In this document: positions 1 to 19,088 of the stretch, piece by piece
How the letters are laid out: each line of letters begins with the position of its first letter
Position numbering within the stretch: the first letter of the stretch is position 1
From: Ectopseudomonas composti
GTDB taxonomy: Bacteria; Pseudomonadota; Gammaproteobacteria; Pseudomonadales; Pseudomonadaceae
Length of the DNA stretch: 64,000 bases
Direction: 5' to 3'
Assembly (NCBI RefSeq): GCF_001567565.1
Contig: NZ_LSSW01000029.1
Span: 781,577-845,576, forward strand
The notes under the pieces: generated by a model
Databases searched by the model: none
Seen by the model: the letters and a program-made list of their open reading frames with translations, nothing else
What the model was told of the DNA's origin: nothing
Made by a program: the position numbers and the translations under genes

Positions 1-2558
1 TGCGGGCCGCCGATCAGCAGCTCGCCGGCCACGCCGCGCGGCACCGGCTGGCCCGCCGCATCGACGATACGCAGCTCGGCACCGGCCAATGGCTGGCCCA
101 GCGGCAGGTAAGCGCCCTGCCCGGCCTCCGTCACCTCGCCACAGACCACGCCGACGGTGGTTTCCGACGGGCCATAGTGGTTGAACACGCGCAGCTCCGG
201 CGCCAGTTCGCGGATGCGGGCGAACAGCGCCGCATCGAAGCCTTCACCGCCGAGAATCAGCAGTTGCCGAGGCAATACGCGCTGGGCAGCATCCAGCGCC
301 AGCAGGCCGCGCAGGTGCGAGGGGGCGATCTTCAGGCAGTCGACGGGATGCTGCGCCAGGAAGTCGGCCCAGCCCGGTGGATCGAAGGCCAGCGCGGCCT
401 CCGGCAGGATCAGCGGATCACCTGAGTGCAAGGCGGCGAATACGCAGGTCAGGCCGAGGTCGGCGGCCACCGTGGCCAGGGTCGCCCAACAGCTGCCGGC
501 ACTGGCCTGCAAACGCTGGCTGACGGCGGCGGCGTAGTGCGCCAGGTTGGCATGGCTGACCAGCACGCCCTTGGGCTGGCCGGTAGAGCCCGAGGTGTAG
601 ATCAGGTAGGCGGCCTGCTCGGGCTGGCTAAGGCTGGCCACCGGCTGCTGCGGGGCGGGCGCGGCAAGGTCGGCGGCGCTCAGTTGCAGGCGCGCCACTG
701 CGGCGTTCAGCGCCGGCGCCTCGGCCAGGGTCAGTAGCAGGCTCGCCGCGCTGCTTGCAAGCAGTTGCTCAAGACGCTGCGCGGGCTGTGCCGGATCGAG
801 AAACAGGCAAGTCGCGCCACGCTGCCAGCAGGCCAGCATCGCCAGCACCTGCTTGGCGCTGCGCGGCATGCACAGGGCCACCACCTGGCCGGGCTCGACA
901 CCCTGCTCGGCCAGGCGCAGCGCCAGGGCCTGCACGGCATTGCCCAGCTCGCCATAGGCCAGCGTCTGCCGGGCCTCGCACAGGGCGGGCGCTTGTGGCG
1001 TACGCGCGGCCCATTGCTGCACCTGGCGGTCCAGCGGCTCGGGGCTGGCGTTCAGCGCGGGGCCCTGCAGTTCGCTGCGCGGCGAGGCCAGGCGCAGCGC
1101 CGACAGACGCCGTTCGGGATTGCTTGATGCGTCCTGCAGGATGGCCTGCAGATCGTCGAGCAGTTGCTCGATGGTGGCGGCCTCGAACAGCTCGTCGCTG
1201 TATTCCAGCTCGCAGCGCAGGCGCTGGTCGGCGCAACGCAGCAGGCGCAAGGTAAGGTCGAACCGGGCATGGCGCTGCGGCGGGTCGAGCACCTCGACGC
1301 TCACGCCTGGCAAGCTCAGGGTGCGGCTTTCCGGCAGCTCAACCTGCACGAACATGGCCTGGAACAACGGGCTGGAGCGCGGCCGGTCGAGGGCTTCGAG
1401 CACCTTTTCGAAAGGCAGGGTCTGCTGGTCGAAGGCGGCTGCCACACTGTCGCGGGTGCGCAGCAGAGCACTGCGAAAGTCCGGGTCATCCTCCAGGCGT
1501 TGACGCAACACCAGAGTGTTGAGCAGCGGCCCAATCAACGGCGCCAGCTCGGGGCGATCGCGTTGTGCCACCGAGGTGCCCAGGCACAGGTCGCGTTCGC
1601 CGCTGTAGCGCGCCAGCAGGCAGGCGAAGGCCGTCAGGCCGAAGATATACAGGGTCACGCCCTGCTCACGAATCGCCTTATCGACCTGCGCCGACAAGGT
1701 AGCCGGCAGCTCACGCACTCGCACTGCACCACTGTGGCGGCGCTGGTTGGTCGGCGGCTGCGGGTGGTCGTATGGCAGAGCCAACGGGCCAGGCGCATCG
1801 GCCAACTGGTTGCGCCAGTAATCGAGCTGCTGGCGGCAGGCGTCGCTGGCTAACCATTCGTGCTCCCAGGCTGCGTAGTCGGCGTACTGGATGCTGAGCG
1901 ATGGCTGCTGAGCGGGTTCGCCCAGGCTCAGCGCGCGGTAGCCCTCGGCCAGTTCGCGGGTCAGTTGCTGGGCCGACCAAGCGTCGTAGGCAACGTGGTG
2001 GATGGTGAAGAACAGCCAGGTGCTGCCCTGCTCAGCATCGCTGAACGCGCGCCAGCGCCAGGGCACCTCGCGGCTCAGGTCGAAGGGCTCGGCCAGTTGC
2101 CGAGCGTACTCGTCGGCGCACCATTGCTGCGGGTCAGCGATAGCTTCTGGCGGCAACGGCTCGACCGCTGGTAGGCCCGCCGTCCAGGTCTCGCAATGCG
2201 CCTGCAAGCGGCCATGGGCATCGGCCAGATAGCGGGTGCGCAGGATGGCGTGGCGCTCCACCAGTTGCTGCATGGCCTGCTGCAGGCACGCCAGATCCAG
2301 CCGACCATCGAAGCGCAGCACCGAGCAGAGGTTGTACAGCGCGCGGCTGCTCAGGGCCTCAGCGGAGAGAAAACGCAGTTGCGCATGGGCCAGCGGCACC
2401 GCGGCCCCCTCCCCGCCAGTGGCCGGGACGATAGGCAGGCGCCAGCTATCGATGCCCTTCTCGGCCAGGCGCTGACGGAACAGTTGCTTCTTGTCCGCTG
2501 GCAGCGAGGCCAGGCGCTGGGCGATCTCGACAAAGGCCTGTTGGTTGGTCGCATTCAT
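1..2558 (-). CDS. Non-ribosomal peptide synthetase, aspartate-type module (partial at left edge)
   Basis: This synthetase is cut by the left edge, leaving about 852 N-terminal residues. A condensation domain (HHVAYDAW near residue 187) precedes an adenylation domain (YTSGSTGQPKG near 656, HYGPSETTVG near 802). Aligning its pocket by eye to GrsA gives D-L-T-K-I-G-H-V-G, the established aspartate code. The ATG at 2558 follows GGAAG by 7 bases and lies 2 bases after the preceding synthetase's stop, so the two are probably co-translated. The carrier domain and any thioesterase lie outside the window. It is the third synthetase of the siderophore operon; by co-linearity it would add Asp, possibly hydroxylated, late in the chain. 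The family is certain; the product is inferred. Confidence 0.93.
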   Translation of the reverse strand, partial: MNATNQQAFVEIAQRLASLPADKKQLFRQRLAEKGIDSWRLPIVPATGGEGAAVPLAHAQLRFLSAEALSSRALYNLCSVLRFDGRLDLACLQQAMQQLVERHAILRTRYLADAHGRLQAHCETWTAGLPAVEPLPPEAIADPQQWCADEYARQLAEPFDLSREVPWRWRAFSDAEQGSTWLFFTIHHVAYDAWSAQQLTRELAEGYRALSLGEPAQQPSLSIQYADYAAWEHEWLASDACRQQLDYWRNQLADAPGPLALPYDHPQPPTNQRRHSGAVRVRELPATLSAQVDKAIREQGVTLYIFGLTAFACLLARYSGERDLCLGTSVAQRDRPELAPLIGPLLNTLVLRQRLEDDPDFRSALLRTRDSVAAAFDQQTLPFEKVLEALDRPRSSPLFQAMFVQVELPESRTLSLPGVSVEVLDPPQRHARFDLTLRLLRCADQRLRCELEYSDELFEAATIEQLLDDLQAILQDASSNPERRLSALRLASPRSELQGPALNASPEPLDRQVQQWAARTPQAPALCEARQTLAYGELGNAVQALALRLAEQGVEPGQVVALCMPRSAKQVLAMLACWQRGATCLFLDPAQPAQRLEQLLASSAASLLLTLAEAPALNAAVARLQLSAADLAAPAPQQPVASLSQPEQAAYLIYTSGSTGQPKGVLVSHANLAHYAAAVSQRLQASAGSCWATLATVAADLGLTCVFAALHSGDPLILPEAALAFDPPGWADFLAQHPVDCLKIAPSHLRGLLALDAAQRVLPRQLLILGGEGFDAALFARIRELAPELRVFNHYGPSETTVGVVCGEVTEAGQGAYLPLGQPLAGAELRIVDAAGQPVPRGVAGELLIGGP

Positions 2559-2560
2559 CT

Positions 2561-12037
<9,477 letters not shown>

Positions 12038-12087
12038 GCCGAGGGTCTCCTTGCCGTGGGCTGGGGATATGGGGGCGCCAGGGGTGG

Positions 12088-15000
12088 TCATTGCAGTTGC
12101 TCCAGCAGGCCGAGGAATTCGTCATCGGAAAGCCCCGAGTCGGCGAAGTCGGCGGCAGTGGCGCGACCGGCTTCGGGATCCAGGCAGTGTTCGAGCAGGG
12201 CTTCGATGCGCTGCTGAAATTGCTGCGCCAGCTCGCGGATCAGGGCCTGCTCATGCACCTGCGGGGCGTAGCGCCATTCGATGTGCAACTGGCCCTGGTC
12301 GACCAGGGCGGTGACGTCGAGCAGATGGGTACGGCGGGTGTCAGCGGCGCGCATGGCCGGGCACAGCGGCTGCGCCAGGCGCCACAGGCGCGAGCCGCCG
12401 AGCCACTGATCGACACGGCCCAGGTAGTTGAAGGTGAGCAGCGAGGCGGCACCAAGCTGCTGTGGATCGAGGCGCAGCAGGCCGTAGCCGATGCCCTGCT
12501 CCGGCACGCGGCGCAATGTCTCCTTGGCAGCGATGATCGCCTCTTCCGGCTGTTCGGCAGCGGGCACGGCCAAGGGGTAGCGGCTGGTGTGCCAGCCCAC
12601 CGAACGCGACAGATCCGGGCCCTGCTCCCAGCCGCTGCGACCGTGGCTTTCCATCTCCAGGGTGACCTGCTCGCGTCCCAGCCATTGACCGATGACAGAG
12701 GCCAGGGCGGCGACCAGCAGATCCTGCACCTGAGTGCTGTAGGCCTCATGGCAATCGCCCAGCAACTGCTCAGTCTTCTCGGCAGACAGACGCGTCTCCA
12801 GCGTGCGGCTTTCGCCGTACAGGCTGACCACGCGGGTCACCTCGCCCTCCTCTGCCAACTGCGCCTGCCAGTATTCGCGCTGAGCCAAAACGGCCGGCTC
12901 CTGACGATGGCGCTGCAGAGCCTCACTCCAGCGATGGAAGCTGGCGGAAGCGGCTGGCAGCTCGGCCTGCGGATCGAGGTAGAGGCTTTCCAACTCCTCC
13001 AACAGCACCTGCCAGGACACGGCATCGACCAGCAGATGGTGCGCCGTGCACAGCAAGTGCCCGCTGCCGGTGAAATACACCCAGCGAATCAACGGCGCTC
13101 GATCCAGTTGCCAGCCCTGCTGCCACTGCTGCAACAGCGCATCGTCCAGTGGTTGTTCGACCACCTGCAGCAGCTTGCCGGCCATCTCTGCCGACCACGG
13201 CTGATAGCGTTGTTGCCAATCCTGTACGCCCCGTTCGAAGACCAGACGCAAGCTGCTGTGACGCTGCAGCAAGGTAGCCAGAGCCTGGGCCAGGCGCGCC
13301 GACTCCAGCGGCTGCTGAACGGCCAGCAGCAGGGACTGGTTCCAGTACTGCGGCGTGTTCTGCTGCTGATCGAAGAACCAGGCCTGGATCGGCGTCAGGG
13401 CGAAAGCGCCGCTCGGCTCGGCGCTATCGACCTTGGTTTGCTCGGCCACACTGGCGAGCTCCACGGCCTGCTCGGCCCAGCCGCTGACCGAAGGGAACTC
13501 GAAGATCTGCTTGGGCTTGAGCTGCAGGCCCTGCTGCTTGGCGCGGGCGATGATCTGCAGGCTGAGGATCGAGTCGCCGCCGACCGCGAAGAAGTTGTCG
13601 TCGGCTTGCAGCTCAGGCTTCTCCAGAATCTCCCGGGCAATCGTCAGCAGGCGCTCGACCCTGGCCCGCTGCGGCGTCTGCGCAACACGCGCCAGCGCAC
13701 GCACGCTGGGTTCGGCGAACAGTTGCTTGGGCGTGAGGGTGATCCGCTGCTGGCGTGCGCGGGCGATGATCTGCAGGCCGAGAATCGAGTCGCCGCCATG
13801 GGCGAAGAAGTTGTCGTCCGGGCCGATGCTGGGGTTGCCCAACAGTTCGCGCCAAATCGCCAGCAAAGCGCGTTCGACTTCGTTCAACGGCTGCTCGGCA
13901 CGCGCTTCGATGCTGCGCGGCGCTTGCTCGGTCAGCGTCAACAGCGCCAGACGATCGACCTTGCCATTGGCCAGCAGCGGCATGGCCTCCAGGCAGTGCC
14001 ACTGCGCCGGCTGCATATAGTCCGGCAGGCGTGCCTGCAGAGCCGCCTGAATGCCAGCCAGTGCGCTCGGCGCGGCGACCAGGAAAGCCACCAGGCGATT
14101 GCCCGTCAGCGGCGTCGGTGCGTTGAGCACGCGCACGTCCTCGACCTGTGGCAGCGCGCGCAATTGCGCCGCCACCTCCGAAGGCTCGACGCGATAGCCG
14201 CGAATCTTCACCTGCTCGTCCAGACGCCCAAGGAACAGCACTCGACCCAGATGATCGAGGCGCACCCGGTCGCCCGTGCGGTAACCCAGCTTACCGAAGC
14301 GCGCCTGATCGACCTCGCTGGCACTCAGATAACCACGCGCCACGGTGGCGCCCTCGATATACAGCTCGCCGCTGACGCCAGCCGGCAGCACTGCGCCATC
14401 CGGCCCGCGCACGCTGATGCGCACGTTGCCCAGGGGACGTCCGAGCGGCGCGTCGCCCTCGCCTTCAACTTCATGGGTCAACACACCCACCGTGGTTTCG
14501 CTGGGCCCGTAGTGGTTGACGATACGCAGGCTCGGGCTCAGGGCACGCACCCGTGCCAGCAGATCGGCGCCCAAGGCTTCGCCGCCAAGTACCAGACACT
14601 GACGCGGCAACAGACGCTGCGGCTCGCTGGCCACCAGCAGGGCATTGAGGTGCGAGGGTACGATCTTCAGCATGTCCACGGGCTGCTGCCCGAGCAGCGC
14701 CGCCAATTCCTCGGCGTCGAAGGCCAGCGCCTCGTCCAGCAGACGTAAGCGCCGGCCGCAGAGCAGTGCGCCGAACAAGGCGGTGTGGCCCAGATCCGTG
14801 GCGCAACTGGCCAGGCTCGTCAGGCTGGCTTCGTAGCTCAGTTGCAGGCGTTCCAGGCAGGCGCTGACGTAGTGAATGAGGTTGCCCTGGGTCACCTCCA
14901 CGCCCTTGGGCCGCCCGCTGGAGCCGGAGGTGTAGACCACGTAGGCCGGCAGATCCGCGGGTAGACCGGCACGCAGCGGTGCATCGCTAAATAGCGGCGC

Positions 15001-16890
15001 ACTCGGCACGACCAGCCACTGTACCGACGTTGGCAACCAGTGCGGGCGCTCCCCCATACCGACACAGACCCTGGGCGTGGCATCCAGGCAGATGCCCTGC
15101 AGGCGCGACTCGGGCCACTGCGGGTCGAGGGCCAGATAGGTGGCGCCGCACTGCCAGGCGGCGAGCATATGCATCACCAGTTCGCGGCTGCGTGGCAGGC
15201 ACAGGGCAATCCGATCTCCCAGCGCGCTCAGCGAGCCTTGCAGGCGCTCGCCACGGGCGACCACGGCTCCGGCCAGCTCGGCATAACTCAACAGGCCCTG
15301 CCGATCCTCCAGGGCGATGGCCTGCGGTTTTGCCGAGCAGTGTTTGGTGAAGGCCTGCCAGGCACTCTCCTCCAGCACCGGCAGAACCTCGCCAGACAAC
15401 TGCGAACGCTGTTCGGGAGCCAGCCAGTTCAGCTCGGAGAAAGGCACGTCCGGCTGCTCCATGGCCGCCATGACCAGGGCAAGGAACTGCGCCTGGAAAC
15501 GCTCGACGCTTTCGCGCCGATACAGCGCCTTGCTGTAGCGCCAGCGCCCGATGAACTCGGGCAGGTCATCGATGATCACCAGGTTCAGTTCGTGAGCCGC
15601 GCCACGCTGCTCGCCGATCATGCGCTCGATGTAGCGCTCGAACGGCACGTCACGTTCCTTGTTCAGCGTGAACATGTGCTGGAACACCGGCGCCCGGCCC
15701 ATCTGCCGCGGCAGATCCAGATGCTTGGCCAGCCGCGCGAAGGGATAGTGACGATGGCGCAAGGTCTGCCTGACAGTGGCCGCGACCTGCTTGGCCCACT
15801 CAGCACTGGACAGGTCACGACGCAAACGGCAGCGCACCGGCAAGGGGTTGACCAGATAGCCCGGCAGCTCGGCCTGCTCGCGCTTCAGACGCCAGCCGCT
15901 GGGCGTGCCGAGGACGAAATCATCCTGCCCCGACAGCACGCCGAGAAACTGCTGGAACAACGAGAACCAATAAACGTAGGGCGTCACACCCAGACGCCTG
16001 GCCACCGCACGCAGGCGCTCGCTGTCGTCGGCGCCAAAATGAAACGACAGCTCCCCACCGTCGAAGCCCTGACTGCTGCCATAGGCGAAATCGGTCGGCA
16101 GCTCCAGCGTCGGCACATCAGCCAACTGCGTTTGCCACCAGGCCAGCTCCTCGGCCTCGATCGCCTCGCTGCGCACGTACAGATCGCAACACCAGTTGCG
16201 GTAGGCCTGAGGGTCGACATCGGCAAGCGCTTGCTCATCGACCTGGGCGAACAGCTCACTGAACAGCACATCGAAGGTGGTCAGGTCGGAGGCGATATGG
16301 TGAATACCCAGCAATACCGTGTGCTCGGTACGTTCACCCAGCTCATTGCTCAACAGCACCAGGCGGCTGACTTCACCAGCGGCCAGGTCGAAAGGCGTAT
16401 CAGCCAGCTCGATCACGCGGCGCTGGATACTGGCTGCATCTGCACCCTGCAAGGTTTCGCATTGCAGCGAGGTGGGCTGCGGGCGGCTGTCCCATTGCAG
16501 TAACTCGCCATCACGCTCGACATAGGCGCTACACAGGTGCGGGTAGCGCTGCTGCACCACCTGCCAGGCCCGCTCCAGACGCTGCGGCAGATCGGCCCAG
16601 AGGTACTGCGGCCTGACCCGCCCAGCCAGTGCGATGTTGTAGGCGCAACTGTTCGGCTCCATGCGCTGCAGAAACCACAGAGCCTGCTCGTTATCGCTGA
16701 GCGGGCGCGCCGCGAAATAATCCGCGTGGAGCTCGAGCCACGACAGAATCTCACCGCTGCGTGCCAGCAGCTCCTGTTCCAGATCGGCATTCAAGGCCTG
16801 CGGCGTAGCGGCCGCAATCATCAAACGGCCTTCACTCGCGGACAGGCGAATACCGCGCAGCCAGCAGTCACGCATCAAGCGATCGAGCAT
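12088..16890 (-). CDS. Non-ribosomal peptide synthetase, docking-C-A(Asp)-T-T-E
   Basis: About 1600 residues. Residues 1-50 resemble the TubC N-terminal docking domain (RGIRLSASEGRL, then an EILSWLE helix), which implies an upstream synthetase elsewhere. A condensation domain follows (HHIASDLTT near 198), then adenylation (YTSGSSGRPKG near 653), two carrier domains in tandem (both FFAxGGDSI, near 1032 and 1103) and an epimerase (HHLLVDAVSW near 1282). The pocket reads D-L-T-K-V-G-H-V-G, the aspartate code. The product of the module should therefore be D-Asp, or D-hydroxy-Asp if the neighbouring hydroxylase acts on it. The ATG at 16890 is preferred because AAGGA lies 6 bases upstream and the docking domain begins there; an ATG at 16956 is also open. 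It overlaps the next synthetase's alternative start. Confidence 0.94.
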   Translation of the reverse strand: MLDRLMRDCWLRGIRLSASEGRLMIAAATPQALNADLEQELLARSGEILSWLELHADYFAARPLSDNEQALWFLQRMEPNSCAYNIALAGRVRPQYLWADLPQRLERAWQVVQQRYPHLCSAYVERDGELLQWDSRPQPTSLQCETLQGADAASIQRRVIELADTPFDLAAGEVSRLVLLSNELGERTEHTVLLGIHHIASDLTTFDVLFSELFAQVDEQALADVDPQAYRNWCCDLYVRSEAIEAEELAWWQTQLADVPTLELPTDFAYGSSQGFDGGELSFHFGADDSERLRAVARRLGVTPYVYWFSLFQQFLGVLSGQDDFVLGTPSGWRLKREQAELPGYLVNPLPVRCRLRRDLSSAEWAKQVAATVRQTLRHRHYPFARLAKHLDLPRQMGRAPVFQHMFTLNKERDVPFERYIERMIGEQRGAAHELNLVIIDDLPEFIGRWRYSKALYRRESVERFQAQFLALVMAAMEQPDVPFSELNWLAPEQRSQLSGEVLPVLEESAWQAFTKHCSAKPQAIALEDRQGLLSYAELAGAVVARGERLQGSLSALGDRIALCLPRSRELVMHMLAAWQCGATYLALDPQWPESRLQGICLDATPRVCVGMGERPHWLPTSVQWLVVPSAPLFSDAPLRAGLPADLPAYVVYTSGSSGRPKGVEVTQGNLIHYVSACLERLQLSYEASLTSLASCATDLGHTALFGALLCGRRLRLLDEALAFDAEELAALLGQQPVDMLKIVPSHLNALLVASEPQRLLPRQCLVLGGEALGADLLARVRALSPSLRIVNHYGPSETTVGVLTHEVEGEGDAPLGRPLGNVRISVRGPDGAVLPAGVSGELYIEGATVARGYLSASEVDQARFGKLGYRTGDRVRLDHLGRVLFLGRLDEQVKIRGYRVEPSEVAAQLRALPQVEDVRVLNAPTPLTGNRLVAFLVAAPSALAGIQAALQARLPDYMQPAQWHCLEAMPLLANGKVDRLALLTLTEQAPRSIEARAEQPLNEVERALLAIWRELLGNPSIGPDDNFFAHGGDSILGLQIIARARQQRITLTPKQLFAEPSVRALARVAQTPQRARVERLLTIAREILEKPELQADDNFFAVGGDSILSLQIIARAKQQGLQLKPKQIFEFPSVSGWAEQAVELASVAEQTKVDSAEPSGAFALTPIQAWFFDQQQNTPQYWNQSLLLAVQQPLESARLAQALATLLQRHSSLRLVFERGVQDWQQRYQPWSAEMAGKLLQVVEQPLDDALLQQWQQGWQLDRAPLIRWVYFTGSGHLLCTAHHLLVDAVSWQVLLEELESLYLDPQAELPAASASFHRWSEALQRHRQEPAVLAQREYWQAQLAEEGEVTRVVSLYGESRTLETRLSAEKTEQLLGDCHEAYSTQVQDLLVAALASVIGQWLGREQVTLEMESHGRSGWEQGPDLSRSVGWHTSRYPLAVPAAEQPEEAIIAAKETLRRVPEQGIGYGLLRLDPQQLGAASLLTFNYLGRVDQWLGGSRLWRLAQPLCPAMRAADTRRTHLLDVTALVDQGQLHIEWRYAPQVHEQALIRELAQQFQQRIEALLEHCLDPEAGRATAADFADSGLSDDEFLGLLEQLQ

Positions 16891-16955
16891 GTGTCGTCCT
16901 TCTTCTTGCAGATTCGAGGTCTGCCGCCTGCGCGGCGGCATCAGGAGTGAGGGCA

Positions 16956-17948
16956 TCAGCCCGCTGGTGCGGGCTCGGCCATGGCCACCACGACCTTGCG
17001 CGGCCCCTGGAAGGTAGAACGTCCGTGGGCGACCAGCATGTTGTCGAGCATCAGCGCATCGCCGGCCTGCCAGGGAAAACTGACCTGAGTGCGCTGCAGC
17101 ACATCGCGCACATGCTCCAGTGCGTCCAGCTCGATGGGCGAGCCATCGCCGTAGAAGACGTTACGCGGCACGCCCTCCTCGCCGACGATGGACACCAGCG
17201 TTTCGCGCAGTGCCGTCGGCAGGTTGGAGATATGGAACAGGTGCGCCTGATTGAACCAGACCCACTCCCCCGTGACCGGATGCTGAGCAATGGCCTGACA
17301 GATCTGGCGCGTACGCAGCTCGCCATCGTCCTTCCACTCGAAGTCGATCTGGCTGAGGCGGCAGAAGCGCTCGACCTCATTGCGATCTTCGGTGCTGAAG
17401 GCCTGCTGCCAGGTGAGATCCAGCCCATTGCCGTAGTTGCGCACGTACATCAGGCGCTTGTCGGCGAAGCGCTGACGAATGACGGGATCGATGCGTTGAT
17501 AGACCAGGCGACTGTCGGCAATCGGGGTTTCGCCACCGGCCTGCGCCGCCTGGATGCAGTGAAACCAGATTTTCATTGGCCAATTCAACGAGTAGGACTG
17601 TTCGTTGTGCAGCGGAATGACCTGGTGAGCGGGGTATTCGGTCGAGGTGTAGACGCGGCTGTTGAGCTTGGTACGCGGCGTGGACGCATAGTCGTAGGTC
17701 AACAGCTCATGACCGAAGCTGCGGGCAAAATCCTCGAAGTCACCGGCGTCGCGAAAGGCGAAATCACGGAAGAGGACGCCGCCAGTGGTCTGCAACTGAC
17801 TGTCGACAGTGCGCCTGATCAGATCGGCATGATCGCGCCAGGACTCGCCCGGCACCGGGGCACGCAAGATGAATGGCAGAGCACCCTCGCTATCTGCCTG
17901 AACCCTATCCAGTGAGTGGTCTGCGCGGGAGAGCGAGTCGGTAAGCAT
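16956..17948 (-). CDS. SyrP/TauD-type Fe(II)/2-oxoglutarate hydroxylase, probable aspartyl beta-hydroxylase
   Basis: This 330-residue protein belongs to the TauD/TfdA fold of non-haem iron, 2-oxoglutarate-dependent oxygenases. Metal ligands are visible as H114 and E116 (LHNEQSY) and H308 (LVAHGR), with R317 a likely 2-oxoglutarate contact. SyrP-like enzymes use HxE instead of the HxD of TauD and hydroxylate aspartate bound to a carrier protein. It heads the synthetase operon, and the adjacent synthetase has an aspartate-coded module, so hydroxylation of carrier-bound Asp is a strong inference. AAGGA lies 6 bases before the ATG. The stereochemistry and the module used cannot be told from sequence. 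Confidence 0.88.
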   Translation of the reverse strand: MLTDSLSRADHSLDRVQADSEGALPFILRAPVPGESWRDHADLIRRTVDSQLQTTGGVLFRDFAFRDAGDFEDFARSFGHELLTYDYASTPRTKLNSRVYTSTEYPAHQVIPLHNEQSYSLNWPMKIWFHCIQAAQAGGETPIADSRLVYQRIDPVIRQRFADKRLMYVRNYGNGLDLTWQQAFSTEDRNEVERFCRLSQIDFEWKDDGELRTRQICQAIAQHPVTGEWVWFNQAHLFHISNLPTALRETLVSIVGEEGVPRNVFYGDGSPIELDALEHVRDVLQRTQVSFPWQAGDALMLDNMLVAHGRSTFQGPRKVVVAMAEPAPAG

Positions 17949-17983
17949 CTGGAGTCCTTGGCGCTACTGATTAGGCGCACCAA

Positions 17984-18040
17984 ATTATCGCAAAACACAC
18001 TCACTATCAAACAGGAATTAATATTATTTGAGAATAAAGC
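17984..18040 (-). promoter_or_regulatory. Candidate iron-regulated promoter of the synthetase operon
   Basis: The 173-base gap between the hydroxylase and the binding-protein gene must hold the operon promoter. On the minus strand TTGATA (18005-18010) and GATAAT (17984-17989) form a -35/-10 pair with a short 15-base spacer. Upstream lies an A/T-rich stretch (18014-18037) containing TTTATTCTCAAATAAT, which resembles half of a Fur box. The match is partial and by eye. Confidence 0.3.
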
Positions 18041-18121
18041 ACGAATCGTTCACAGCGTCGCGGCAAACCCCGAAACAGGCGGGTCAGAGCCACTATTGGG
18101 CCATGCCGAAACAGAGCACCA

Positions 18122-19060
18122 TCATTTTTCCTGCAGGTTGTAGGCGCGCTCACCAATGTGCGACAGCAGCAGATAAGCCGAACCGATCATGCCCTGCATG
18201 GTGTCGGCGAAGCGGCTGCGGTTGAAGTAGAGGAACTGATGATTCTTCACCGCGAACAGGTTCTGCCATTGCGGCGAACGGCGAAACGCCTCGGTGCCGG
18301 CCTCCGAGTCGAGCATTTCCTCGTAGGTATCGATGATGAAGTCGCTGTCGAAGTCGCCAATGCGCTCCAGGCTGTAAGGCACATTCTGGCGCGCCTCTTT
18401 GAAGGCCGCCACGCGCCCCAGGCCGAAGTCGGCGATCACGTCATCCATGCCGGAGCGACCAATCAACTGGAAGCCATCCGGGTAGACCTCCAGGGTGGTT
18501 ACGGTGATGCGACCGGGATCCTTCACCCGCTTGGCGAACTCGCCAACGATCCACTGGTACTCCTTGAGCATCTCCTGGTAGCGCTGCTGCTTGCCCACCA
18601 GATCGGCCAGCTCCTTGGCGTAGGTCTTGATATCCGCCTCGCGCGCCGGCAGCAGCACCACGGGCGCGATCTTGCTCAGCCGCTCCTTGAGCTCCTCGTG
18701 ATAGGACAGCCCGACGATCAGGTCCGGCTTCAGCGCGGCAATGGCTTCGAGATCGGGCGACTGGTGCGAGCCGACATAGCGGATGGCGGAAACGTCGAAA
18801 CGCTGCTGAGCACCACGAAACAGCGCATCGGAGAACAGCTTCTTGCGCCCGGCGGAGCCGCAGGGCGTCACCCCTAGCTCGAGCAACTGCGTAGTCAGGC
18901 TGAGGTCGTGCAAGGACACCACGCAACGCGGCGCAACCGGCACCTCGACGCGGCCAAACTGATTCTCGAACACCCGCATCTCAGCAGCGAACGCCTGCAC
19001 GGAAGTCAGGCCAACCAACGCACAACCCAGCAGCAAAAAAGCTCTCAGCTTTACCATCAT
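18122..19060 (-). CDS. Periplasmic Fe-siderophore binding protein of an ABC importer (FecB-like)
   Basis: This is a class III periplasmic binding protein (about 312 residues). It begins with a signal peptide (hydrophobic core LRAFLLLGCALVGLTSV, cleavage after AFA) followed by the helical-backbone fold, with PRCVVSLHDLS at the start of the first lobe and ALKPDLIVG typical of FecB/FhuD proteins. It is the last gene of a four-gene minus-strand importer operon running ATPase-permease-permease-binding protein. The ATG at 19060 is chosen because AAGGA lies 10 bases upstream and the signal peptide begins there; in-frame starts at 19069 and 19135 are poorer. It probably hands the ferric siderophore made by the adjacent synthetases to the permeases. 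Confidence 0.88.
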   Translation of the reverse strand: MMVKLRAFLLLGCALVGLTSVQAFAAEMRVFENQFGRVEVPVAPRCVVSLHDLSLTTQLLELGVTPCGSAGRKKLFSDALFRGAQQRFDVSAIRYVGSHQSPDLEAIAALKPDLIVGLSYHEELKERLSKIAPVVLLPAREADIKTYAKELADLVGKQQRYQEMLKEYQWIVGEFAKRVKDPGRITVTTLEVYPDGFQLIGRSGMDDVIADFGLGRVAAFKEARQNVPYSLERIGDFDSDFIIDTYEEMLDSEAGTEAFRRSPQWQNLFAVKNHQFLYFNRSRFADTMQGMIGSAYLLLSHIGERAYNLQEK

Positions 19061-19088
19061 CGTCGTCATGTCCTTGAGTGAAGGCGCG

